A DNA stretch of 64,000 nucleotides, taken from Sipunculus nudus (taxonomy: Eukaryota; Annelida; Sipuncula; Golfingiida; Sipunculidae). The notes under the pieces were generated by a model. The model was not told the DNA's origin and ran no database searches. It was given only the letters and a program-made list of their open reading frames with translations. The position numbers and the translations under genes are program-made. This document shows positions 1 through 13,383 of this stretch, piece by piece; position 1 is the first letter of the stretch; each line of letters starts with the position of its first letter. The DNA lies in the NCBI GenBank assembly GCA_026874595.1, contig CM049317.1:23486401-23550400 (forward strand), read 5' to 3'.

Positions 1-330
1 CCAAAATGTTAGTGGAGGACTTACTCGCGCGGGTTGTTGTTTGATATCAGTTTGATAACTAATGTATATAACCACAGCCTATTGTCATGATTTATGTACA
101 CTTGAAAGGTTTTATGTACTCCGAACCGTCAGTGATATTGTTTTCCTTAGCGAGCAGTATATCGAAGAGAATACATTTTATCTTTCTTAATTTAACAGGA
201 ATGATTGGTTCTGTCTACCTGTAGAAATACAGCCCCGCCCTAACCCCAATATGGCTGCAAGACCACAATCCTTGATTATCTTTCGCGTGCAGTATATCGA
301 AGCGGGAAAACAGTGTGATCTTCTATTACA
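1..330. repeat. Dispersed repeat, copy 1
   Basis: The opening bases closely resemble those at about 32155-32215: both run from CAAAATGTTAGT, through a CG-rich stretch, to a GATATCAG. Later blocks (GTACACTTGARAGGTT; a run ending in CAATATGGC) recur near 32440, 32640 and 40700. This is one copy of a medium-age dispersed family with no coding sign. The edges are approximate, and the copy continues beyond the left end of the window. Confidence 0.5.
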
Positions 331-3300
331 CAATATAAAAATAATCTCTGTTTGTAGTTTGTATGAAGAATGATCAGTTAAATACAGCCGCTAGAATAGT
401 TATCAGTTGGATAATACTGCAAAGCATTTGAGAACAGGTGTCTGAAACATGTTCGGTTTCAATGTGTCTGACCGATGGATTAGTTCTTCTAAGTTTGTAT
501 ATATATGCTACCTATACACAGAGTCACACGGGTGCTGCGCATCAATTTGCACGCCCTGTCATTCCTGTGTTCCATGAAGCTTCAGGGCCAGGGCTATGCG
601 TGAAAAAAAGCGTTCAATTTATATACGGCCCGTTCTTCACGGCATGTAGTTTGTAAGACACGCATTGCCTATCAATATAATATGTCGACACTCACACCCC
701 GCCCAACAAACTTTAAGATTTCTATTTTACACACTTCGCAAATTAACCGGAGCTGGTTTGAACTCAAAATAAACTGGCGCAGTTAAAACACGCACACATC
801 AACACCGGCTGTGTTGAAACAAGCACAGTAGTACAAAATCTCTTTGGCATTTCCTGTATCGCGTACAAGTTGGATGTCGTCCTGTAACTTTGCGAGCCCT
901 GATTTTATTCATGCGATCAGATATTCAAGAAATATGTAATGTGATTTATACCAATAAATCAAAACGGAAGTTTTCTCGCATATGGTAGGTGTTGTTAGAA
1001 TGTTTACTAAAAAACTTACGATTGGTCTTGTTCTTATCAAGTGACAGCGTACTTGTAGGTGTTGTCAAAGTGACGAAAATAGTTGTATTCTCAATGCAAG
1101 GTGTTAAAGCTCGCGTAAAGTACGCTGGTCGTTGACCCTCTGATGCCAGTTGTTGGATCGATATGACGCTAATTTTAGCACGCTTCCATTTTAACCTGGG
1201 CCTGACAGCTGAGACATGCGGACATTGGCGGACGATTTAATTTCCTAGTGCATGTTTCTACGGGTCAAGGTAAGAAAGAAGGGTCGATTGATATGGTCAA
1301 AATACTTGTTCATGTTCTTTTATTATTTTTGAGAGAGACCAATGAATATGAAGGTATTGCAACGGTAGAATCTAAATTATCCTCATTCTTAGGTCCCTTT
1401 CTGTTGGAATTGTTTGTCATGGTGTGGATTTAAGTGATTTCACTGAACTGTTATATATTCCAAAATATAACTTATGAATGTCATCTTCAAATGAGAAAGC
1501 ATGATTTTAAAGGGCGGTTAAATGCAAAGACGACAGGATCAAATTTATAAAATCCAAGATACAAATCACAAGCTAAATACTCTCTGTAAAGAGGTTCTGT
1601 TTTAAAACTACAAACAAAGTCAAATAAGTAGTTTTGACATTCTCAGTATTTGTTTTTGTGTACCGTTTATTTGCAGGGGGCTACAAGCTGGAATCACAGT
1701 TATCATTATTTTTATCAGAGAATATGGATTTCCAAGTATTTTACCCTTATGTTATCCGAACTTGTTCATTTATGATGACACTAAATAATCAAATATGCAA
1801 TATATGTACCGTTTGGTCGATTACATGAATGAATTTTAAGGCGAGAGTGATCATCAGCTACCCCCACGTACCTGGAACCGCCCCCTGATGTACAGAGACT
1901 TATGCACACAAATATCCCTACTGGGGAATACTTACAAAGGGTTACTCATGCAAACCTTGCCATACAAAAGAACTCACGGAAACAGCTGTTATCAGACTTT
2001 GTTGGGAGAAAATGCCAATATTTTGAAAAATACTGAAAATTAACTTACAATTTATTCACCAGTTGAATCCAACTATTTATAATATGATCAACATGTAGGA
2101 TTTGTTGCATATCCTCAAGCTGAATGACAAATATCGTGATATGAATCACCATGGCCAGAACTGATACAGCATTTCAGGGTAAACTCTCAACCAAGGCAAA
2201 ACAAGTAAACCAGTTTAAAAACGTTGGGTTTCAGACCTGTAGCTGAATACCCAATTGCTGGTCAATAATTAGTTGGTCGTCCGGAGGAAGAGTTGACAGA
2301 GCATCCTTATTAAGTATAATATATGACAGGATTTAATTGTCACTTGGCGATTCCGTTCATTCAACCCTAGTAAATCGATTCCATACAATCAACGATCTTG
2401 ACGAAGGAGCACTCTCTTACATATATCTCACTTTGTACTTATTAAATTTGGTCCAATAAAAAAATTTTTTACAAGTGGGTCACAGTGTTCACGGTCACCA
2501 GCGCCTATTGAGTTTTAACGTTACAGTCTTAGGGATGACATGATAGAGAAGGCTAAAATTATATCATGTTACCGGTAACCATATGTAAATATATTTGTGG
2601 GAAAGCAGGAAAGGAAACGCAGAGTTATCTGCTACCTCATGACAGGAAGCAGTGATCCATTACAGAAATGCGGTTTTCGGGGGCGTTTCGGTGACAATAC
2701 ACTCTTAATGCCGAAAAACAGGACTGGATGATTTTTAAACTACTCCAGATTGCATCTTAACAACCTGCAACAAGTTTCTATATCATTGGGGTATGAGGCC
2801 ACTTTCAGCTCTCCTGGCTCCCCTTCAGTAGGTCTACACAGTAACCACTCTAAAATCCTGTATCCTCCCCTTGGATAACATGTAAAGAAATTGTGGAGGG
2901 GACATGAATATCATTATCATGTCTTGCTCAAGGGTGGAGATCAGTGTGGCTTTTTTTTTTGTGATTCCATTAATTTGAAAGGAAAATCAATTGTATTTCT
3001 TCTCAGTCTACATGCCTCACGTGACAAAAACAAAACAAAACTGTGATTCCTTTTCTTAATTCAGTTTGTTGAGTAATATAGTTTATTATTGTGTAATTTC
3101 TAGAGGTAAGGGAATTAAATAAAATGCAATTCATTATAGCGAGAACGGTTTGAAACATATTTGTATGCATACTTTTTTAATCTGATAACTTTATAGAGAG
3201 GTCTGCTTTGGAATATAACAATTTTTTGTATTGCTCAATGTGTAATTATACATTGCTGAAATCAGGTTTGTTCTATGTAAACTAATTGTTAATGGTTATA

Positions 3301-4990
3301 TCTACTAGTATTTGATAATTACAACTTAAACTTCATATAGTTTGAAAATGGTATATACTTTGCCTCTCAGTAGGCCTATATTTGTTCGTGCCTCATACCT
3401 TGCACGCCTATTGTTATGAGTAAAATTAAAAAAAAAAAGGATAAAAAATGTAACGGATCTGAAGTTTTATCAAGATTTTAAGAAAATACTATATTAGGGT
3501 ATAAACATCATCAATTTGGCACATGCACATCATTCTGTAAATTCAATATTTAATATTTGGTAATTTTTGTGTGTGGTGCTGCACATGATTAAAAGTAGAA
3601 AATTGGCCAAAATACAGAAGTAACTTCCCATATAAACAACCCCTCATGCGCAGATTAAACAATAAACTGAAGCTTAATTTCGCTGAACCGCTAGACGTCA
3701 TTCTTTGGAATATGTTTATCTTTTCTATAGAGACAGTTTGCATTGTTTCCTAATGATAGCGCTATTTGCTTCACAAATTTCAGGTCATCGGATATGATCG
3801 TAATTCCCTACAGAAGGTTAATATGATGATTTGACAAAGTGGAATGTGTTTTTTAATTGCAGTGGAGTTTTCTCACAAGTGGAGAAAGTTTGCATTGTTA
3901 TCGAGCCTCAGTTGATTGTTCTGATATTATATAGTTGTATTACGTCCATAGAATTGATAGCACGTGTAATACTAAATAAACTGTTTCAGAGAAAAAAAAG
4001 GAGACAATGGCGATTCTTTACGATCCTGGAAGTTTTTGATTCCACATCAGAATATTTTCATTAAATGCTCTTCGTGTTTATAGAAAAATATCCAACATTA
4101 ATTAAAATTTATAATTGTAGTAAATTGTTAACACATAAAGGAGCGTGCCAGGATATGTGTAAACTTCATTCACAGTGATAGTAACTGTATTTATCATTTT
4201 TCACAAATGTTTTTCTTTCATAGTATGTTCTAGAAATTTCCGATATACTGAAATCAAATACCAATTTCATTCCTTGCAAGTTTACATACCCTGCACAGCA
4301 AAATAAAGCCAACCACTGACCTTCATATATAAAACATATAAAAATTTGGTTTTATAACACAATTATTTTTATGCTAAATTGGAAAGAGAAGTTTGCGAAG
4401 ATTTTACCTCATGAATATGTTTCCATTAACAGTACTTTAGCTTCATTGCATTCAGGCCTGAATTATATGGATGAGGATATACATCACGAGAAACCCTACG
4501 GGAAAGCGTATCATAATTTGGCATTAAGGTAATTCAAAAGCAGTCCAAACCTCACCCTACTTCTAAAATGCTGAACAGGAAAATTTAAATAATGTCCAAT
4601 GCCCAGAAAAGTAATAAGGAGCTTTCCGAGATGACAAAATAATGTACTTCAGCTAGATCTTGATTGATGCAAACCAGTTTGGCGCTCCAATCGTCCCTGG
4701 TAAAAAATATATTGGCACAAGTGTACAGCACGTAATGTTGTCGTTATAGAGATTATCTGTAATAAGTGAGCCCAATGGTTTGGTATTGTTTAGGATACTG
4801 ATACCCAGGGGCGCTACTGGATACCTTTTTGTCAAGTAGGGATCAGATCCAAAGGGAGGAGACGTCGAGAGAGTCATCATAATTCAGTGAGAAAAACCAT
4901 CAGGAGGTCGTTTATCGGAAATGTACAAAAGATTTAGAAAACAGGCGTACGTTTCCAGTACGCACCGGGGTATGGCATTTTTTTCTTACA
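331..4990. other. No gene recognised; AT-rich non-coding
   Basis: Only short scattered ORFs without recognisable domains, good splice sites or codon bias. It could hold distal 5' exons or introns of the Lifeguard gene to the right, but I could not identify any. Confidence 0.5.
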
Positions 4991-4995
4991 ATATA

Positions 4996-4998
<3 letters not shown>

Positions 4999-5033
<35 letters not shown>
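4999..5033. repeat. (TC)n microsatellite
   Basis: About 35 bp of uninterrupted TC dinucleotides immediately before a tRNA-like SINE head. Confidence 0.95.
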
Positions 5034-5038
<5 letters not shown>

Positions 5039-5043
5039 TCTCT

Positions 5044-5240
5044 CATGCGTCGTGGCGTTATGGTTAGTACGCTGGACTTGTGACCGCATGGGTGTTGGTT
5101 CACATGGGTGGAGAGTGCGCACCCTTGTGGTGAAGACTTTGTCTCAGCGCGGGAACCGGTCAGATCTGGACCTTAACCCACAACCGTTTGGTCGCATGTC
5201 CAGCATACTAACCATTACGCAACCACGCTCGAGAAGTAAA
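5044..5240. mobile_element. Foldback pair of tRNA-like SINE heads
   Basis: On the plus strand, 5044-5105 reads like a tRNA gene head: an A-box-like TGGCGTTATGGTTAG, then GCTGGACTTGTGACCGCATG, then a weak B box (GGTTCACAT). On the minus strand, 5235 back to about 5185 gives a related head (GGTTGCGTAATGGTTAG, GCTGGACATGCGACC). The two heads face each other with about 80 bp between them. This fits two tRNA-derived SINEs in inverted orientation or one foldback element. Neither has a clean cloverleaf, so they are not counted as tRNA genes. Confidence 0.6.
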
Positions 5241-5654
5241 AAGTGTTTTAAATTAATAACCTCGATGAAAATGCCTAGAACCCTTAACTAGCTATATTCC
5301 ATAACATTAACCCGATTAATTTAGTGAAAGTATGAAAAATCGTGTTTAAAAGCCTTATAAGCACACTCAAATTGTTCTATTAAAAATATGATATTACGTT
5401 TAAAATACGTTAACTATTTGCAGACACAAAATTCGAGAAGAGAAAAGATGATCTGGTTAGAGTGGGGTCGCATGAAGTTGAGATATTACAGGTCTTACAA
5501 TGACCTGTCGGTACTAATAAAATGGTCGTGATATCTGAGGTGTTTGTTTCTACTGAATATCATTCATACCGCCTTCTATGAACCAGGATCTTGTTAACAG
5601 TATTGAGTCTTTTTAGAGTTTGGAGGTTCAATGTGTTGTTCATTTTCCAAGTAA

Positions 5655-5725
5655 ATCCTGATACTGACAGTCCAGATGCTGGTGACCTTAGGTTTTATCC
5701 TTTTCTTCCTACTGCAGTTTTACAA
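5655..5725 (+). pseudogene. Candidate first-TM exon of the Lifeguard gene, frame broken
   Basis: Read in one frame, 5655-5725 gives ILILTVQMLVTLGFILFFLL followed by QFYK. This resembles the start of the first membrane segment of GRINA/Lifeguard proteins, which normally follows an FIRKVY-like motif. A possible donor (AA|GTATAT) lies at 5726. Directly upstream in the same frame there is a TAA at 5652-5654. An FIRKVY-like hexamer (FIFQVN) appears only after a shift of one frame. The exon therefore looks damaged, or the true start lies at a weak acceptor inside it. The match is short; medium confidence. Confidence 0.5.
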
Positions 5726-8461
5726 GTATATAAATAAATATATAAATATAACAATAAGGCAAACAGGAAAAATTAAAAAAAAGACAAATAAAGGAGATGT
5801 TATAATTTTACTCTGGCAGGGGAACCTTTCTCCACACAAAAGATCTGTCTATGATTATCAAACCTATTAAATGCTTGTTGCCCCAGCGTGGAGGTAAGAG
5901 GAAAACTGGTTAGAATCACAGTTGTGGGAATGACGTGTAAAATTAGGCCTTGTAATGATGAAATGGTAGAAGGCACCAACAATCTCCAAAAGTGCTACAG
6001 ACACACATAAAAATCCGTTCGCGTCTTAGGTAGTAAATGGGTCATTTTTGCAACTCTACCACGTTCTTTCCTTATTGTGTTAATTAAATATTATCCCCTT
6101 AAGATCCTTGTAAGCCGGCCGTGATTTAAATATAACAAGCTATATGAACTTGTGAGCGCGCATTCATCAACTGGTACCCTGCACGGATCCCTTTAACGCC
6201 CGCTTTTTTTCTGTTCCAACAGCGATAAGATCATAGATGGTCCCAGTCTAGATCCCGTTGCAAAGGACTGTAGGAAACTTCATTGAATCTATGTAAACAT
6301 TAGCTCTTATTGATCTTATGTATATGTAGGGTATTTGAGGATTACATTGGTACTACAACCTTTCAGAAGTTTCATAAAACATCCAAAGATAACGAAAACG
6401 TAATTATTTTATTTTGACATCAATAAAACGTCACCTATACAAAGAGGTCGCCCACTTGGAACCATACAAGGCGTTTTTAAGAGTCAATCTCAAGATGCTG
6501 ATGAAGACAACAAAGTGAATCGGGAATAAAGCGTCTTGGGACGAGACAGGAGGAAAACATCACATGAACTTCCGGGTTGCGCATTTTTCCTTTGATTTCA
6601 AAAGAGTTTTGTATTTATAAGATATATCTGCTTACGTTGATAATCATCTTATAAACGTTATACATCATAAATTGTTTTACGGATTGTTTTGTATAAAATG
6701 ATGATGGCCACGTCTCTTACTTAAAACAAATTTCCCATTAAATGGGCATAAATGAAGTCAAGGAGGTTATTTTTGTAACCGTGCTTGCTTGTAATATTTG
6801 TTTCTGAACATCAATATTTGGCGCAGATCAGGGGAAAATAGCAGGATTAGATAGGATTGTTTTGCTGTAGCGGATGTAAGCGCTGTACTGAGAGGCCTTC
6901 TACTTTGATTGTTATCTTATGCAGATTTTTGTTATTTTACATTAATTTGAATATCATTGTGGATCTTTCCCTATTCAGTAAACAAACCAAGATTTGGGTT
7001 CAGAACCATTCCTAGTTCTATTACATTTCATAGTAAGTCGATTTCTGGTTCTTACGTCACAATGACACTGAAACACCAGATGAAAGTCTTTGAAAGTAAA
7101 TCTTGCATAATACCTACATCAGTTAACAATGCCATGATGACTCGTTGGTAGAAATGCTTGAGTTGTTTTCTGGTTAACAAATTAGGGTTTCTATGTTCAA
7201 CAAATAAGGATGCAACAATGGGGTTTCATTATTAATCCCAGCATTACCGATTCCCCACCCCACCGCAATCTGGTGGTCCTGCATTGAAACATATTACTTA
7301 TGACAGGGACGCTCATACAAGTAAATTTTAATATCCTAATAAAATAAGATGGATTATATGAGTGGTCAGTAGGATTTATACAAAAATAATCGAAATATGC
7401 TTCAAATATAAATGAGAAATGGTCAGAAGTTTGAGTAATAGATGAAGCAACCGTTAAGCAACTAAAGTTTTTTTTGTGAAGGATAATATTAAGATCCGTT
7501 TCATGGATTTTAATCAATTGTTACACAATTCAGGTGCGCAGACATCTTCAGACAGTTTTATTTGGGAGTCATTCTGAGCATTCATCGTCATAAATATATT
7601 CATCTTGGAATTTATATTATCGGCTAGTCCATCAGGACCATGGAAGCCTGGTGACGTCATTACAATACCTTTTAGCAATCGATACGAGATTATGACGTCA
7701 CATATAACAATAAGTTGCATCCCAAATAAATTATGTCAGTCAGAAACTGTGTTAACATATAACATCCAATAATTGATGTTACATAGTGTGCATATGAAAA
7801 CGTATGTATACCAAAACAAAATTAAAGGCGTTTTTTTCCCAATTTATAAAGCAAGGGAACATGATGATCCTCATCCTTTTATCATACGCAGCACACGGAA
7901 AAAGCGTTGTTGTTTCTCTCATGGTTCTTATCTACTAAGAATTACAAAAAAAAAAGAAAACAACAAAACTGCATTTCAAGGAATACAAGCCTCCGCCATG
8001 TGGCCAATCACTTATTCCGCCATATTATAATCATCTTACTGAACATTCATGAAGCATCCCATGATAACGTTCCTGAATGCGGACCATGTGCCGGATCCAC
8101 ACAAAAACCTAAAAGATTCTTCTTGGCCCTTCCTGAAATGCCCTGAAAATTTCGTAAAATTCAGTTCATGAATCTGTGAGTTATGTTGTGAACCAACACA
8201 CACCAACACACAAGAACAGATGTAAACGTACACCGTCCTAGTAGAGGCATTTATACACCAAATTATTATACTTCTTTTTAGGTCACAAACAGCAGCATAA
8301 CAAGGTTAAGGTAATTTTCACTGGTCCTATTTCTTATCGAAAATAAATAATGAAACACTATGCTACAACATGTACCAAATGCAATAAACCGGCCTTTTCA
8401 ATCGTTATATGCAATATCATTATGGATATAGTGGTGTATTTAAACACTCTTTTTGTAACAG

Positions 8462-8549
8462 CGGTGTTTTCCTGGCCACCTACATCATGGCATGTTGTTA
8501 GACAGTCCGGAGGAAATTCCCTGGCAACTTTATCGCTCTGTCTATCTTT
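8462..8549 (+). pseudogene. Lifeguard exon with premature TAG
   Basis: It has acceptor TTTTTGTAACAG and donor GTGAGT at 8550. The frame starting at 8463 reads GVFLATYIMACC, then TAG (8499-8501), then TVRRKFPGNFIALSIF, and ends in phase 0. Family members have an ordinary residue where the stop falls. Everything else in the exon fits the family, and its end joins in phase to the next exon. Confidence 0.8.
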
Positions 8550-11500
8550 GTGAGTACTTTATATATGTGATAATAGACTTTTTCCATCACACTAGCGCCA
8601 TCTGTCGGCTATGATTGAAACTAAGTGTTCTGGTCGGGGTATTCTGACAAAAGACGATCGCATTTGTTACAACTTAAACGATAAAAGTTTAACTGTGTCA
8701 TTGCGTTACAGGAGAGGTTCCATTCGGAGTTTGTAGTTTATTCCCGCATATAAGGCGGATTAGGATTTTAAACGGGAAAAACAGTACAAACGGGAAAAAC
8801 AGTACAGATGTAAGATCAAACCATTAATGCATCGACCACTTTAAAACATATTCTTGTCTGCTGTGTATGGCACAGGCGTATCCCGAATGTCAATAGAACG
8901 CGGGTTATGAATGTTCGCAACAGCTGATCAGTCGCAAATTTGTGAATGACGTGCGAGAGGTTTCCAGCACACTTCGCAAAAACATTGCGAGCCTTCGCAA
9001 TCCTTCCGCAAATCCCATCGCAATCGCAAATTTGCGATTTCTTTTTATCACAAAAGACAAGAATCGAAATTGCACATTACCACTTTCAAGGAGGATAGCT
9101 GTCTTGGTTGGTAATTGCCTGGGGGTAATTGGGGGGGGGGGGGTTATTGTCCGCGGGGTAGGTGACGGGGGGGGGGGGATTGTCCGGGGATCCATTGTCG
9201 ATAGGGAGGGGAGCAATTGTCCTGTTGTCAAAATAGCATTAGACTCATAGAGATTAGGCAGCTCGTGATTTTTTAACTACTAAACTATTTGAAATTAAAC
9301 GCTCCCGCTAATCTCAATAACCGTTGCTGAGTCCGGAAAGGTGATATTTGTATTTGTTTGTAATCGGCTTCCCTGGTCTAGGGAGCGCACAACGTTCTGT
9401 CGATTTAATGGTGGGTCTGTACCCCAAAGTCGTGTTTCATTCACAAGTGTGTTCACCTTTCGTGGGTTCCTCGGTGTTATACACTCAGTTGACGCTGAAT
9501 AATGTGTTATATGTTGAATTATGTGTTTCCACCCTTTCATGTAGACAGAAACATGACAATTTGCAGATGTACATTTTATCTGACTGAGCAAGCATTAAAA
9601 TGGAGGCTGTACCTCCTAAAAAAATGTTGAAGATTGAGTGTTGAATGTTGAGTTTATATTTGTAGCAATGTAATGAATAATTGTTAACTTAAGCAGATTA
9701 AAATGTTCAACTCTTACTAAGGTTAGTAAGCCTTGGCCAGGGAAGATAAGTTTTCTTTTATTTTATATAATGATCGAGCTTTCATGTTCACGGAAGTATA
9801 TCTGTATTTCTGTTATGGTAAAATTTAGTTTAAATGTTATATATTGTTACGGGAGACATACAAGCGGACCGAACCCGTTCGGTTTGCTAGCGAAGCGGTT
9901 GGAACGCCGGACTTGTGCGCGACCAACATGGGTTCGAATCCCGGGTCGGCCTAATGTTTTCCCCTGAACAATTTTCTTCGTAACAAAATGGGGGCTCGTC
10001 CAACGTGACGTTACACTTTGTGGCCCTGGGAATAAGCTCACCAAAGTGTGACTCTTGGATAATAAGTCTTGTTCTTAAGAAGGGGTGTGTTACGGGGTGA
10101 CATAAAAGCGGACCGAACTGTCTCGCTAGTGAAGCTTGCTTTGCTAGGGAAGCAGTTGGTACGCCGGACATGTGCGCCACCGACACGGGGTCGACTCTCG
10201 GATCGGCCCAGAATTTTTCCCCTGAAATATTTGTCTTCGTAACAAAATGGGGGCTTGACAAGGTGACGGTAAACTTTGTGGCCCAAGGAAAAAAGCTCAC
10301 CAAATTGTGACTCCTGGGATTTAATCGATTTTATTTATGCCAAGACCGATCTTTTAATACCATGCCAAAAGCTATACTCAACGTTTCATTATTGTTTCAG
10401 ACCCTGGCGTTATCATACATGGCAGGAACAATAAGCAGGTATGAGAACAGTATACAGTATAAGGTGGACTATATAATTTTAGAGTTGTAGTGAAAAACAG
10501 GGATTACTGAACAGTGTACAGTAAAATGATACAAGTGTAACAAGACCACATATTGGACTAGCCACAAGTGGTCTTAATTTACGGGTGGTCTTATCAGACA
10601 GGCCAGTTTTAATCAATGTGAATGCGTTCCGTTCACTGAAGAGTGGTCCGACAGATGGTGTTTCAGACAGCTTAGCCTTATGTAGAGGTAAAGGTGATTG
10701 GCTAATACTTTGATGTCACCGCTGTGGGCAGTCATTTCGACTTCCGAAATTTTCTTCTGTGCAGCGCTTTAATTTTAGCTAACACACTTCTGTGACACTG
10801 GAAGAAATAATACTTACCAACATGTGACATATACTAGCAGGGCTTCTGCAGAAAGCAATTACGTCAATCTGACGCACATTATCTGAGCAATACCGGGCGA
10901 AAACAAGTATGTGACCCTGTTAAGGTAACAGTCACTCAAAAAAAATTAAACAGTCACGGAAAAGGTCAGATTTCTTAGCGAAAGCTGGACGGATTGTAAT
11001 GAAAATTGGTGTGCTCATTGATCATGACATATAATAACTATAGTTTTCCATGGTGTTTTAGTCACTTTATTATAGGTGTCTTTAATCTAAACACCCATAA
11101 GTAATTCTCAAATTTATTTTCTCTGAGTTCATATCGTATATTCTATATATTTATACTCCTGTCACTATATTTATACATATGTAACTATGGGTATTGCTAT
11201 AATGAATATTATTTCATGTCTATGACAAACTTTAAATGTCTTCTACTACAATTTTTGCATTAGACGTAATTTTACTTATACCCGAAAGACTGAACTACCA
11301 TTTGCATAATTAACATAATCAAGAACCGAAATTTCCATCTTGGCTCTGATGGTATCAATACAATATCTCAAAAGAGGTCAGCGGGGGCTTAATTCATTTT
11401 GGGTTTTATATGCTTATATATTTCATCATATGTATTTGCAGCTATTACGGGACACGCATCGTGCTGATAGCGGTGGCCATCACGGCGGCGGTGTGTTTGG

Positions 11501-13347
11501 CGGTCACTTTGTTCGCCGTCCAGACCAAGGTCAGAGTCACTCTGTCCCGCGGAAATTTATTAGTTTAAACTCATCTGAAGACCATTTATTTTAAATCTTT
11601 AAACGCATCTACTATCAAGCCACTGGCAGTTATGCTTTTTGAGACTTTGGTCGAGAGAGCCGCTCTGGCGTCTATTTATCCAACAATGAACAAGTTTGCA
11701 AGTTTTCGGGCAGAAATCAACACTGCCATTCAAATCCAATGAACCAATTGATAACAATTTTCTGAATAAGTAAACGTGCACCAGAAACCGGACAGGATTT
11801 GAAAGCTTTATTTGATTGGCCAGAATTTCGAAACAATCCCAGGTAATGCTAAACGTTTGTTCTATAATTAGCACCATACTTGCGCCAGCAGCGGCGCTGA
11901 ACAAGTATACGCGATTCATTTGTTTGGTATACATCTCTTATTTATTATTCATTATTCATCACTCAAAAGACGCTAGGATGGCTCGGTGAATCAATGTCTT
12001 TGAGAAGCTTGCTAATATTTTTAACAACGACTTGCTTGGTACGCTTATACCACTGAAGTTACCGGTATGTATGTTAACAGATTGACTTCACCATGTGTAG
12101 CGGCCTCCTGTTCGCCCTCGTCATGGTTCTGTTGTTTTTCGGGTTAGCCTGCCTTATTGTCTACTTCACCGACAACTTCAAGACATGGAAGGTAAACCAC
12201 GCTCTCTGTCTCTCTTTCTCTGTCTCTATGTCTGTCTTTCTCTGTCTTTCTGTCTGTCTCTGTTTCTATCTTCCCACCTCCCTGTTTTCCCATTTCTCTG
12301 TCTCTCTATCGATATATGTCTCCCCTCCCCCTGGCTCCGTCTCCCCCTTTTTTTTTGTTTATCTGTCTCTCTGTCTTTCTCTTTTTCATTTCGAAAAACA
12401 AATTTATATTCCACTTTTTCTCATGTACCAGCGGTACGTACATTATTTGGACATGCGACCAATGAAATCCAGGGTTTTAGTGTGTGTGCGAACTGGCAAA
12501 GACTGGGAGAAAAAACACGAGAGTACTCCGAGGACTAAAATGTGTATCGGCATGGAGACTTGTATCAAAATATTGTAAAGTAGACCACGCCCAAATCCTC
12601 AAATAATGGCAAGATAACGTATGGCTACAGTGCTATGAATAAGCCACTGTTACTTTAGATTTCAATGGGGTGAGTTATGATTCAGTTGTTGAAAGTATTA
12701 TTTTATCACCATTTGACGGGCGAATCTTTATATACAACAGACAGTGTGATGATGCACGTTTTATATATAGTTTTCAGATTTTCCAGACGATTTGAAACTA
12801 TGATTGTTCAATTGTTCAGAATGAATCTTGACAAAGGGATATTCGTAACCACTATATTTACATTTATGTAGTGTTTTCATATTTTCCCTTTTTACCAGAT
12901 CATGTCCCTCGTCTACGCCGCACTGGGAAGTTTGGTCATGAGTCTGGTGAGTGAAAACCTTGCTTTACCTGCCTTTCCCTAAGTGTTTGTTCTGACTTCA
13001 ATGTGTTTATATCGATTATGTATAAAACATGTTATTTTTTTCCTTACGAGATATATTTCGTTTGAATATTAATGGACACAAACTTTTTAACTTTGATAAT
13101 GAATTAATTATTTATTGCCATACTTTTTACGATTTACAAATGTAACAAAAATAATAATAATAATAATAATCATCATCATCATCATAATCATCATTATTAT
13201 TAGTAATATTATTTTAAGACGTGTGTTAGTTGCTGCCTCAAGAGGAAATTATTAATAATAATAATAATAATAATAATAACAATAATAATAACAGTAATAA
13301 TAATTATTATTATTATAATAATAATCAATATAATAATAATAATAATA

Positions 13348-13383
<36 letters not shown>

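Noticed and set aside
8905-9250. Open frames of about 100 codons on both strands
   Set aside because: Driven by poly-G/poly-C and repeated TCGCAA motifs; no domain.
9880-9955. Functional tRNA gene
   Set aside because: B box is good, but the acceptor stem does not pair and it lies inside an LTR-like repeat; called tRNA-like only.
9887-10303. 138-codon minus-strand open frame
   Set aside because: Reads across the mini LTR element in the antisense direction and repeats itself with the repeat; composition artefact.
12093-12578. 161-codon open frame
   Set aside because: Only the first about 33 codons are the Lifeguard exon; the rest is intronic CT-rich repeat after a clear donor at 12192.
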